Positions 54,120 to 62,145 of a stretch of DNA of 64,000 nucleotides are shown here, piece by piece; positions within the stretch are counted from its first letter, which is position 1; every line of letters begins with the position of its first letter. The DNA comes from an uncultured Clostridia bacterium (GTDB lineage Bacteria > Bacillota > Clostridia > TANB77 > CAG-508): the NCBI GenBank assembly GCA_947573445.1, contig CANPFR010000008.1, positions 1-64,000 of the forward strand. The letters are read 5' to 3'. The notes under the pieces are model-generated. The model had not been told where the DNA came from. It searched no databases and was given only the letters and a program-made list of their open reading frames with translations. A program made the position numbers and the translations under genes.

Positions 54120-55118
54120 TTATTTCATTGCCTCGTAAACCGCAACTGAAACAGCTACTGTAGCTCCAACCATTGGATTGTTACCCATTCCAATTAATCC
54201 CATCATTTCAACATGGGCTGGAACAGATGAACTACCTGCAAATTGGGCATCTGAGTGCATTCTTCCCATGGTATCTGTCATACCGTAAGAAGATGGACCT
54301 GCTCCCATGTTATCTGGATGAAGTGTTCTTCCTGTTCCACCACCAGAAGCAACTGAAAAATATTTTTTACCTTGTTCAATGCATTCTTTTTTGTAAGTAC
54401 CTGCAACTGGGTGTTGGAATCTCGTTGGGTTTGTTGAATTTCCTGTGATTGAAACATCTACTTTTTCATGATGCATAATCGCAACACCTTCTCTTACTTC
54501 ATCTGCACCATAACATTTTACTTTGGCTCTTGGCCCGTCGGAATAAGCAGTTTCTTTTACAATTTTTAATTTTCCTGTAAAGAAATCAAATTCTGTTTCA
54601 ACATGAGTGAAACCATTGATTCTGGAAATGACTTGTGAAGCATCTTTTCCTAAACCATTTAGAATGACTCTTAATGGTTTTTTTCTTGCTTTATTGGCAT
54701 TGTTAGCAATACCAATGGCACCTTCTGCTGCAGCAAAACTTTCATGTCCTGCTAAGAAAGCAAAACAATCTGTTTCATCTGATAAAAGCATAGCTCCCAA
54801 ATTTCCATGTCCTAAACCAACTTTTCTATCATCTGCAACAGAACCAGGAATACAAAAAGATTGCAATCCTTCTCCAATTGCTTTTGCAGCATCACTGGCT
54901 GTTTTTACTTCTTTTTTAATGGCAATCGCTGCCCCTACTGTATATGCCCAACATGCATTTTCAAAGCAAATTGGTTGAATGTTTCTGACAATTTCAGCCA
55001 CATTTAATCCTTTGTCTTCGCAAATTTTCTTTGCTTCTTCCAAAGAAGAAATTCCATTATCACTTAAACATTTATTGATTTGGTCTATTCTTCTTTCATA
55101 ACTTTCAAATAAAGCCAT
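54120..55118 (-). CDS. GGGtGRT protein
   Basis: 332 residues of a family named for its motif, seen here as VASGGGTGRTLHPDNMGAGP (residues ~254-273). Other recognisable stretches are ENACWAYTVGAAIAIKKEV (~53-71) and ISRINGFTHVETEFDFFTGK. Members occur in anaerobes next to a NifU-like scaffold, and the function is not established. Here the scaffold gene is next upstream (55418-56110) on the same strand. The protein is soluble, Gly- and Ala-rich. Confidence 0.88.
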   Translation of the reverse strand: MALFESYERRIDQINKCLSDNGISSLEEAKKICEDKGLNVAEIVRNIQPICFENACWAYTVGAAIAIKKEVKTASDAAKAIGEGLQSFCIPGSVADDRKVGLGHGNLGAMLLSDETDCFAFLAGHESFAAAEGAIGIANNANKARKKPLRVILNGLGKDASQVISRINGFTHVETEFDFFTGKLKIVKETAYSDGPRAKVKCYGADEVREGVAIMHHEKVDVSITGNSTNPTRFQHPVAGTYKKECIEQGKKYFSVASGGGTGRTLHPDNMGAGPSSYGMTDTMGRMHSDAQFAGSSSVPAHVEMMGLIGMGNNPMVGATVAVSVAVYEAMK

Positions 55119-55134
55119 TTTTATTTCCTCCTAT

Positions 55135-55269
55135 TTATAAAATTTTTGTATCAAATTTTTCGATAAAATCATTCCATACTCTGATATGTTCTTTTTTAAT
55201 CTTTCGATCAATATCGATTGCTGTCTCTTCTCTATCGGTATGCGTTATTCGTTTTCTATCCTTTAACAT
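55135..55269 (-). CDS. Tiny charged protein between the GGGtGRT genes
   Basis: 44 residues (LKDRKRITHTDREETAIDID, then EHIRVWNDFIEKFDTKIL). It lies 16 bases before the GGGtGRT start. The ribosome binding site is weak. A second frame of 32 codons (MNSESNDFNVFDYFYHF...) lies just upstream. Either a real small gene of the operon or a remnant. Confidence 0.35.
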   Translation of the reverse strand: MLKDRKRITHTDREETAIDIDRKIKKEHIRVWNDFIEKFDTKIL

Positions 55270-55417
55270 ATTCCCTACTTTTTATTATGAGTAGGTTTTT
55301 TATACCAATCGTTATCATCTTTGAAATGATAAAAATAATCAAATACATTAAAGTCATTAGATTCACTATTCATACAAAAGGTTGAATTATGTCTAAATAT
55401 TGATAGAAATCTAAATT

Positions 55418-56110
55418 TTACTCCTTACGTGGATCAATCTTTTTGACTGCTTCATCAAATCGACCATATTGTCCTGAAGCTTTTTCGATAGCTTCCATTG
55501 GCTCGATTCCTTTTTTGATATTTTCCATCATTTTTCCTAAATTTACATATTTATAACCGATGATTTCATCGTTTTTATCCAAACCAATTTCTGTTATGTA
55601 ACCTTCTGCTAATTCCAAATATCTTGGACCTTTGATGTTTGTTGAATAAATCGTTCCAACTTGACTTCTATGTCCTTTTCCTAAATCTTCCAATCCTGCT
55701 CCAACGGGAAGTCCTCCTTCTGAGAAAGCAGATTGGCTTCTACCATAAACGATTTGCAAAAATAGTTCTCTCATTGCTGTATTAATTGCATCACAAACCA
55801 AGTCTGTGTTCAAGGCTTCTAAAATTGTTTTTCCAACTAATATTTCTCCTGCCATTGCTGCTGAATGTGTCATTCCTGAACAGCCAATTGTTTCAATTAA
55901 TGCTTCTTGTATTATTCCTTCTTTGATATTTAAAGTAAGTTTGCAAGCTCCTTGTTGAGGTGCACACCATCCAATTCCATGAGTCAAACCAGAAATATCT
56001 TTCACTTCTTTGGCTTTTACCCATTTTCCTTCTTCTGGAATTGGTGCTGGGTCGTGTTTTGCTCCTTTAGCTACTTTACACATATGTTCTACTTCTTCTG
56101 AATAAATCAT
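55418..56110 (-). CDS. NifU-like iron-sulfur scaffold protein
   Basis: 230 residues. NifU/IscU-like domain: GWCAPQQGACKLTLNIKEGI (residues ~48-67) and IETIGCSGMTHSAAMAGEIL (~72-92) supply Cys ligands, and the third lies in TDLVCDAINTAM. It probably assembles or carries an Fe-S cluster. It is the regular genomic partner of GGGtGRT proteins, and the two share orientation here with a 300-base gap. It could supply the cluster to that protein; this is inference. Confidence 0.85.
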   Translation of the reverse strand: MIYSEEVEHMCKVAKGAKHDPAPIPEEGKWVKAKEVKDISGLTHGIGWCAPQQGACKLTLNIKEGIIQEALIETIGCSGMTHSAAMAGEILVGKTILEALNTDLVCDAINTAMRELFLQIVYGRSQSAFSEGGLPVGAGLEDLGKGHRSQVGTIYSTNIKGPRYLELAEGYITEIGLDKNDEIIGYKYVNLGKMMENIKKGIEPMEAIEKASGQYGRFDEAVKKIDPRKE

Positions 56111-56236
56111 ATTTACCTCCTTGTGATTTTTTATTTCGCCTAAAACTTAGACATTTGTATTGTATCACAAAAAAAACTTGGTTTCAAGCAAAAATGACAG
56201 ATTATTAAAAATTTTAGAAATTAACCAAACAAAAGA

Positions 56237-56269
56237 AAAGGAAATCTGCTTTTACACAAATTTCCCTTT
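56237..56269 (-). terminator. Terminator after the Cys-rich gene
   Basis: AAAGGAAAT and AATTTCCCTTT arms separated by ~15 bases, followed on the minus strand by T-rich sequence. Confidence 0.6.
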
Positions 56270-56285
56270 CTCTATGACTTAAAAT

Positions 56286-56654
56286 TTAGTCAACTGGTTG
56301 GCAAAAATCCGTAAAATCAAAATTAGTATTAACACTGATTTGGATTTCACTTCCTTCAACCACGGTAATTTCTACCCCATCTACACAGTTTTTACAAACT
56401 CTCAAATTTGCTTCCCATTCAGCATAAGTTTCATGCTTTTCAGTATCCTTTTGCCGCATTGACATATGGCATTTGCAAACTTCAGGAGCAATTGATTCTT
56501 GTGTTTCTGCAAGCATTTCAAAAATATCACCATTCAAAAAAAACTGAAATGACATGACATCTTTTCCTTCATGCACATAATATCTGCATAAACCAACACA
56601 TTCCGTGCATTCTTTGATTTCTCTTAACCGGGCCACATACAACTTTGTATTCAT
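56286..56654 (-). CDS. Cysteine-rich protein of unknown function
   Basis: 122 residues from the ATG ending at 56654 (AAAGGA 8 bases before), not the long upstream frame. Cys pairs: ECTECVGLC (residues ~16-24), VCKCHMSM (~59) and VCKNCVDG (~90). It probably binds zinc or an Fe-S cluster, but the spacing matches no family that I know. CGG is used twice as Arg (56454-56456, 56628-56630). Confidence 0.6.
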   Translation of the reverse strand: MNTKLYVARLREIKECTECVGLCRYYVHEGKDVMSFQFFLNGDIFEMLAETQESIAPEVCKCHMSMRQKDTEKHETYAEWEANLRVCKNCVDGVEITVVEGSEIQISVNTNFDFTDFCQPVD

Positions 56655-56825
56655 GCCAACCATCCTTTCTCTAAAACCAATATTTATTTGCAACTTAATT
56701 ATTATATCATAAAAAATATCTTTTTTCAATCTTTTTTTATGTATTTGGGTAAAATTGTTAGATTTAATAAAAATGATTACTAAAATCATAAAAAACATAA
56801 AATTTTTTTAACTTTTGACTTACAA

Positions 56826-56923
56826 TAAAACCCAGGTAGTAGCTATTATGAAGTGGTCAATGAAAAGTAGACACAAAAATCTACTTTCATTTTACCACTT
56901 CACACTATTACCTGGGTTTTTAT
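56826..56923. other. Three-tier long hairpin (terminator-like element)
   Basis: Outer arms: ATAAAACCCAGGTA from ~56825 with TACCTGGGTTTTTAT to ~56923. Middle: GAAGTGG (56850-56856) with CCACTTC (56895-56901). Inner: TGAAAAGTAGA (56861-56871) with TCTACTTTCA (56880-56889). It lies 30 bases past the glycosyltransferase stop and could be its terminator. A nested stem of ~95 bases is far longer than usual, so it may be an old MITE-like insertion or a structured RNA. Confidence 0.7.
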
Positions 56924-56952
56924 TTTATATTACCTTTTTTTCTCTCCTATTT

Positions 56953-58179
56953 TTAAGCAACATCATTTATCTTAACATCTCTTACATGTTCAATTTTCTC
57001 CCATTTGGTGTTTGGTTTAATTAAACATTTAATGTTAATCAAAATCCAAGACCCCAAAAACAATGGATAACACAACAAGCCCAAAGCCATTGTTTTGATA
57101 CTTCTTTTGTCAAGTAACATTACAATTGTTGCTGTTCCGATTGGTAAAATAAAGGTTGCTACTAAGTACCTAATATAATTCAAAATCAAATCTGCAATTT
57201 CCATTTCATTGCCAACATACATTAATGTGTTAACACCCAATAATAAAAATGTCAAAATCATCATTGGAATGCCAAACATATATAATAAACCATCAAAATT
57301 CATAAGTGTTTTATGTTTCTTGACACCATCAGCTAAATCCTTGGTGTAATGTTTCATACATTGTAAATGTCCCACTGTCCAACGAGAACGTTGGGACCAA
57401 CTTTGGGTAAAAGCAACTGGTTGTTCATCATATACAATGGCATCTTTGGCCCACCCTAACTTTCTTCCTTTTGCAATATTCATCAGTGAAAATTCAATAT
57501 CTTCTGTTAATGTAATGGTATTCCAGCCATTTGGTTTGACAACATCAAATTTCACCATAAAGCCTGTTCCGTTAATCAATGGTGATAAACCTAAATTATA
57601 TCTTGCTAAATGATAAAATTTATTCATCATCCAATAAAAAATTGCATAACCAGAAGCAATCCACGAATCTGTTGGATTTTTAATATCACGATATCCCTGC
57701 ACTACTTCTTCTCCTTGACACAATTTTTGATTCATATTTTTTAAGAAATTTTGATCAACTATATTGTCTGCATCAAATACACAAAATGCATCATAATCAG
57801 CATTTTCTTGGATTTTCTGTTGCAAAAACCAGTTTAAAGCAAAACCTTTGGTTTTTTGAGTTTCATTGAACCTTTTTAATACAATTGCACCTGCTTGTTT
57901 TGCAATATTGGCTGTATTATCTGTACAATTATCTGCAATGACATAAATATCATATAATTCTTTAGGATAATCTTGCTGTTTCAAACTTTCTACTAAATTG
58001 GCCACAACTGCTTCCTCATTATGAGCTGGTATGATTGCCATAAATTTATGATTTTTCTGAACCACCAATTTTTTTTCTTTCAATTTAATTAACGCACAAA
58101 AACTAATTACAATTTGATATAACCAATAAATTGTAATAATCCAAATCAAAGCTTGCTGTAATATATATAAATACTTCAT
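56953..58179 (-). CDS. Processive glycosyltransferase, family 2
   Basis: 408 residues from the ATG ending at 58179, behind AAAAAGGAG. N-terminal helix, then a GT-A domain with FMAIIPAHNEEAVVANLVESL (residues ~27-47), the metal-binding DAFCVFDADNIV (DxD, ~125) and acceptor motifs GTGFMVKFD and TLTEDIEFSLMN (ED). QRSRWTVGHLQ gives the QxxRW processivity signature. Four membrane helices follow. The enzyme resembles family 2 synthases of beta-linked surface polysaccharides (cellulose, hyaluronan or PNAG type). It probably makes an exported polysaccharide. It stands alone. Confidence 0.9.
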   Translation of the reverse strand: MKYLYILQQALIWIITIYWLYQIVISFCALIKLKEKKLVVQKNHKFMAIIPAHNEEAVVANLVESLKQQDYPKELYDIYVIADNCTDNTANIAKQAGAIVLKRFNETQKTKGFALNWFLQQKIQENADYDAFCVFDADNIVDQNFLKNMNQKLCQGEEVVQGYRDIKNPTDSWIASGYAIFYWMMNKFYHLARYNLGLSPLINGTGFMVKFDVVKPNGWNTITLTEDIEFSLMNIAKGRKLGWAKDAIVYDEQPVAFTQSWSQRSRWTVGHLQCMKHYTKDLADGVKKHKTLMNFDGLLYMFGIPMMILTFLLLGVNTLMYVGNEMEIADLILNYIRYLVATFILPIGTATIVMLLDKRSIKTMALGLLCYPLFLGSWILINIKCLIKPNTKWEKIEHVRDVKINDVA

Positions 58180-58352
58180 TTTTTCTCCTTTTTTCAAACA
58201 AAAAATATCCTTATTATTAATTATAACAAGATTCAAATAAAATTTCAAGTAGTTTTTAACATTTTTTAGCAGATTTTCTTAACATTTTCTTAACATTATT
58301 ATATGAATTTATTAAAAAAATAGTATGAAAATTTTGAAAAATTTTTATTTAA

Positions 58353-58403
58353 AAAAATGAAAAAACCAATAGCGCCAAATGCACTATCGATTTTTTCATT
58401 TTT
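58353..58403 (-). terminator. pnp terminator
   Basis: AAAAATGAAAAAA (58353-58365) pairs with TTTTTTCATTTTT (58391-58403), with ATAG/CTAT inside. It lies 20 bases after the pnp stop. Confidence 0.75.
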
Positions 58404-58423
58404 ACCAATGTATTTTTAAAATT

Positions 58424-60529
58424 TTATTCATACAAATCTTTTTTGCTTAAATTAATTCGACCCTGTTCATCAATCTCAACAACTTTTACTGTCACTTCTT
58501 CTCCAACTCTTAAAACATCTTCTACTTTATTAATTCGTTCTTTTGAAATTTTAGAAATATGAAGCAATCCTTCTTTTCCACCACCTAAGTCAATAAAAGC
58601 TCCAAAAGTTGCAATTCTAACTACTTTTCCCGTATAAATTCCATCTTTCTCAATTTCCCTTGTGATTTCTTCAATCATAATCTGAGCAGCTTCTGCTTCT
58701 TCATTTGAAGCCGAATAGATAAAAATTCTACCATCTTCTTCAATATCAATCTTAACACCAGTTTCTTCAATGATTTTATTAATCACTTTTCCACCTGTTC
58801 CAATAACATCACGGATTTTTTCTGGATCAATTACCATATTGATGATTCTTGGGGCATATTCAGAAATTTGGTCACGTGGTTTCTCAATTTGTTTTAACAT
58901 AATTTCATCCAAAATATAAGCCCTTGCTTTTTTGGTTCTACGAAACGCCTCTTCAATAACTTCATAAGACAATCCATCTACTTTGATATCCACCTGAATA
59001 GCTGTAATTCCATCTTTGGTTCCACCAACTTTAAAATCCATATCTCCAAAGAAATCTTCAATTCCTTGAATATCTGTAATCACAACGTAATTTTCTGGAT
59101 TTTCTTCATCGGTAATCAAACCTGTTGAAATACCTGCTACTGGTTTCTTAATCGGAACACCAGCATCCATTAAAGCCAAGGTAGAACCACAAATACTTCC
59201 TTGTGAAGTCGAACCATTAGAACTCAAAATCTCTGATACAACACGAATGGTATAAGGGAACTCTTCTTTGCTTGGAATCACTGGAAGAAGAGCTCTTTCT
59301 GCTAACGCACCATGTCCAATTTCACGACGTCCTGGTCCACGAGAAGCTTTTGCCTCCCCCACACTATAGCCTGGAAAATTATAATGGTGAATATAACGTT
59401 TTGATTCCTCTGTGTCTAATCCATCTAAAACTTGTTCTTCACTTGCTGTTCCCAAAGTAACAATCGACATCACTTGGGTTCTACCACGAGAAAATACTGC
59501 ACTACCATGTGTTCTTGGCAAGACTCCCACTTCACATGAAAGGTCACGAATATCATAAATTCCCCTTCCATCTACTCTTTTTTGCTCTTCCAAAATCAAC
59601 TTACGAACTGTCTTTTTCTCCAATTTATAAATGGCATCTGCAACTGCTCTTTTATCTTCTTCTAATTTTTCTTCTCCAAATTTTTCAGCATACCAATTCT
59701 CTACATCAACTGTAAATTGGTCAATTTTGCTATCTCTTTCTGGCTTGTCTGCTGTTTGAACATCTTGTTTCATACGATTGCCAAATTCATCTGCCACTTT
59801 TTTATAGATTTCTTCATCTACTGTAAAATGTGTATATTCAAATTTTTGTTTTCCTATTTCCTCTTTCATTTTTAAAATAAATTCACAGATTTTTTTGATT
59901 TCAACATGTGCCTTTTTGATGGCTTCTAGCATTGTTTCATCTGGAATTTCATCTGCACCAGCTTCAATCATTGCAATTTTATCCATTGTTCCTGCAACGG
60001 TTAAAGTTAAACGACTGTTTTCTCTTTGTTTTTCCGTTGGATTAATGATAATCTCATCATTTACATAACCAACAGCAACAGAACCAGTTGGTCCTCCAAA
60101 TGGAATATCTGAAATGGAAAGTGCTACTGATGAACCAATCATGGCACAAATTTCTGGTGAACAGTCTTGATCAACAGATAAAACCAAACAACTGACTACA
60201 ACATCATTTCTAAAATCTTTTGGAAATAAAGGACGAATTGGTCTATCAATAACTCTTGATGTCAAAATCGCTTTTTCTGTTGGCCTTCCTTCTCTTTTTT
60301 GAAAACTACCTGGAATCTTACCAACTGCATACAATCTTTCTTCATAATCCACTGATAAAGGGAAAAAATCAATTCCTTCCTTTGGTTCTTTAGAAGCTGT
60401 TACATTCACTAATACAACTGTATCCCCATAACGAACGGTTACACTTCCATTTGCCAAACCACAATATTTTCCTGTTTCAATTGTCAACTTTCTTCCTGCC
60501 AAATCCATACTATACTCTTTTGGTTCCAT
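58424..60529 (-). CDS. pnp: Polynucleotide phosphorylase
   Basis: 701 residues, standard length. Two RNase PH domains (residues ~1-230 and ~310-545) around an all-helical domain, with the active-site stretches GKIPGSFQKREGRPTEKAIL and YNFPGYSVGEAKASRGPGR, then a KH domain (~560-620, with DVIGTGGKVINKI) and an S1 domain (GKVVRIATFGAFIDLGGGKEGLLHISK). PNPase degrades RNA 3' to 5' by phosphorolysis. It starts behind GGAGG. The leader is highly structured (see 60561-60645). No in-frame CGG seen. Unlike in many bacteria it is not next to rpsO. Confidence 0.98.
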   Translation of the reverse strand: MEPKEYSMDLAGRKLTIETGKYCGLANGSVTVRYGDTVVLVNVTASKEPKEGIDFFPLSVDYEERLYAVGKIPGSFQKREGRPTEKAILTSRVIDRPIRPLFPKDFRNDVVVSCLVLSVDQDCSPEICAMIGSSVALSISDIPFGGPTGSVAVGYVNDEIIINPTEKQRENSRLTLTVAGTMDKIAMIEAGADEIPDETMLEAIKKAHVEIKKICEFILKMKEEIGKQKFEYTHFTVDEEIYKKVADEFGNRMKQDVQTADKPERDSKIDQFTVDVENWYAEKFGEEKLEEDKRAVADAIYKLEKKTVRKLILEEQKRVDGRGIYDIRDLSCEVGVLPRTHGSAVFSRGRTQVMSIVTLGTASEEQVLDGLDTEESKRYIHHYNFPGYSVGEAKASRGPGRREIGHGALAERALLPVIPSKEEFPYTIRVVSEILSSNGSTSQGSICGSTLALMDAGVPIKKPVAGISTGLITDEENPENYVVITDIQGIEDFFGDMDFKVGGTKDGITAIQVDIKVDGLSYEVIEEAFRRTKKARAYILDEIMLKQIEKPRDQISEYAPRIINMVIDPEKIRDVIGTGGKVINKIIEETGVKIDIEEDGRIFIYSASNEEAEAAQIMIEEITREIEKDGIYTGKVVRIATFGAFIDLGGGKEGLLHISKISKERINKVEDVLRVGEEVTVKVVEIDEQGRINLSKKDLYE

Positions 60530-60560
60530 AAATTACCTCCTAAAAATTATTTTTCACTAC

Positions 60561-60645
60561 TTATTTGAAAGGTAACCTCTGTAAAATTTAAAAAACTTTC
60601 CACCTATCTTATTTTAAATTTTACACAAGCTACTATTTCAAATAA
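60561..60645 (-). promoter_or_regulatory. Structured pnp leader (nested stem)
   Basis: Outer arms TTATTTGAAA (60561-60570) and TTTCAAATAA (60636-60645). Inner arms TGTAAAATTTAAAA (60580-60593) and TTTTAAATTTTACA (60612-60625). Both are perfect. It lies between the promoter and the pnp start, 32 bases before the ATG. Comparable pnp leaders are cut by RNase III in other bacteria for autoregulation; that role here is inferred. Confidence 0.75.
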
Positions 60646-60657
60646 ATAATTGTTTTT

Positions 60658-60686
60658 ATTTTACTACATTTTTTTCAAAAAAGCAA
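60658..60686 (-). promoter_or_regulatory. pnp promoter
   Basis: Minus strand: -35 TTGCTT (60681-60686), a 17-base spacer, and -10 TAAAAT (60658-60663), upstream of the hairpin leader. Confidence 0.6.
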
Positions 60687-60775
60687 GTAAAATTTGGGAA
60701 AAATAAAAAAGTCCCATTTTGTATTAAACCCAAAAAGTTAAACCGTAAAAATTAGGCAATTTTTCTATAAAATCT

Positions 60776-60802
60776 CCCCAGTATCTCATTCAGATACTGG
60801 GG
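60776..60802 (-). terminator. Terminator of the gene at 60827
   Basis: A perfect stem, CCCCAGTATCT (60776-60786) with AGATACTGGGG (60792-60802), in a 5-base loop frame, followed by AGATTTTAT on the minus strand. Confidence 0.8.
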
Positions 60803-60826
60803 AATCCAAAATACTATATTTTAAAA

Positions 60827-61891
60827 CTATGCCAAGTTATTCAAAACCAATTCTTCATAAAAATCAAGTTTCACTCCACTTTCTTTCAACTTTGTTAAAA
60901 CAGGAAGTGGATTTACAATCTGTTTTGACGGCTCCTTTAATGTTTCACACATAAGTTTCAGCATATCCAAACGCATATCCAATGGGAGAGAACAATACAG
61001 TTGCTCTGTTCTTAATTCAGATGCATTCCGCAAAAGTTTCTGTTTACCTGATGTCTCCAACATGCCATACAATTTCACCAAACTTTCTTTTGTCAACTGG
61101 CCAATCAGATCAACTTCATAAAACATCGCTCTTTCAAAAAACTTTACCATCTCTTCCTCTGGCAAATTCTCAATTGAAAAAGGTTTGGTAGTTCCTCTTC
61201 TTAACGCCAGAAAACTACTTTTTTCCAGCACATCACACTGTTTTGCTCCTGCAACCTTTTGGCAAACAGCTAAAGCATCCTCTGCCTCCATGCATTGTAA
61301 AACCATGGTTGCCATTTCTGATTCTGCCCATTCCATAACCTTGGCAAGCAATTCTACTGGCAATTGCCTCATATGATATTGAATAAAAGCACCAACTCCT
61401 TCATTCTGCCTGCTCATTTCCTCAACAATACGCAAGAATTCATTTCCATTTAATTCCAAGCAAGTTTTAATCATCGCAGGATATTCCTGAATTAGTTGTT
61501 CTTTCAATTCCCTATCAGCTATCCTGAAAATTCGATAAGCCCCATTTAAATCTGAACTTTCTTCTGAAATACCAGAAAATAAAACTTGTTTTCTTACTTG
61601 TGACATTCTTTTCAATGTTTCCCTAAGCATTTCTGGATTTTCTTCCAAAACGCCCGCCAAAACGAAAAAAGAAATGTTCTCCAATAAATTGCTTTTCTGA
61701 TAATCACGCAGTTGGTTCATCAATTCGTTGGCATTTCGTTGAATCAGAGCTATTCTCAGAAGTTCTTCCTGTGAAGTCAGAGAGAGCCAATCCCATATCT
61801 CGTTTAAATCTGCTTTTTTCCTGACAAGCTTTTTTTCCCGTTGATATTTCCATTTTAACGTTTCTAATGCCTTTTCCTTGTAGAGATCCAT
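60827..61891 (-). CDS. Helical repeat protein of unknown function
   Basis: 354 residues from the ATG ending at 61891, 6 bases after AAAGGAG. Leu/Glu-rich helical repeats (LLRIALIQRNANELMNQLRDY, then VLQCMEAEDALAVCQKVAGA, then LYCSLPLDMRLDMLKLMCE) suggest an armadillo/HEAT-like solenoid. No membrane segment. It uses CGG for Arg twice (61028-61030, 61838-61840). The remnant at 61964-62068 looks like its relative. Not recognised. Confidence 0.6.
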   Translation of the reverse strand: MDLYKEKALETLKWKYQREKKLVRKKADLNEIWDWLSLTSQEELLRIALIQRNANELMNQLRDYQKSNLLENISFFVLAGVLEENPEMLRETLKRMSQVRKQVLFSGISEESSDLNGAYRIFRIADRELKEQLIQEYPAMIKTCLELNGNEFLRIVEEMSRQNEGVGAFIQYHMRQLPVELLAKVMEWAESEMATMVLQCMEAEDALAVCQKVAGAKQCDVLEKSSFLALRRGTTKPFSIENLPEEEMVKFFERAMFYEVDLIGQLTKESLVKLYGMLETSGKQKLLRNASELRTEQLYCSLPLDMRLDMLKLMCETLKEPSKQIVNPLPVLTKLKESGVKLDFYEELVLNNLA

Positions 61892-61963
61892 AGTATTTCT
61901 CCTTTCCAAAATTTCGTGTTATACGAAGTAACAATTGGATTATAACATAACATTTTCATTATG

Positions 61964-62068
61964 TCAAACAAAAACCAAATTCTGTAACACTTCCAGACGT
62001 CCTTGCAGCGGTAAATCCAGATACAAATCTTCAATCATTTCTTCTGGCAAAATTTTCAGAAAAACCAT
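61964..62068 (-). pseudogene. Remnant of a helical repeat gene
   Basis: A 34-codon frame (MVFLKILPEEMIEDLYLDLP, then LEVLQNLVFV) without a ribosome binding site. Its LPEEMIEDLYLDLPLQGRL stretch echoes EQLYCSLPLDMRLDML in the gene just downstream. It probably is the leftover end of a related gene. Confidence 0.45.
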
Positions 62069-62089
62069 TATCTCAAGGGCAAAAAAAGT

Positions 62090-62124
62090 GCTAGAGAAGA
62101 TAGGAATTCCTTTTCTTCTCTAGC
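62090..62124 (-). terminator. Terminator of the repeat-bearing gene
   Basis: GCTAGAGAAGA (62090-62100) pairs with TCTTCTCTAGC (62114-62124). On the minus strand CACTTTTTTT follows. Confidence 0.85.
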
Positions 62125-62145
62125 AGTGCTTTTGTTAAAATGCCA

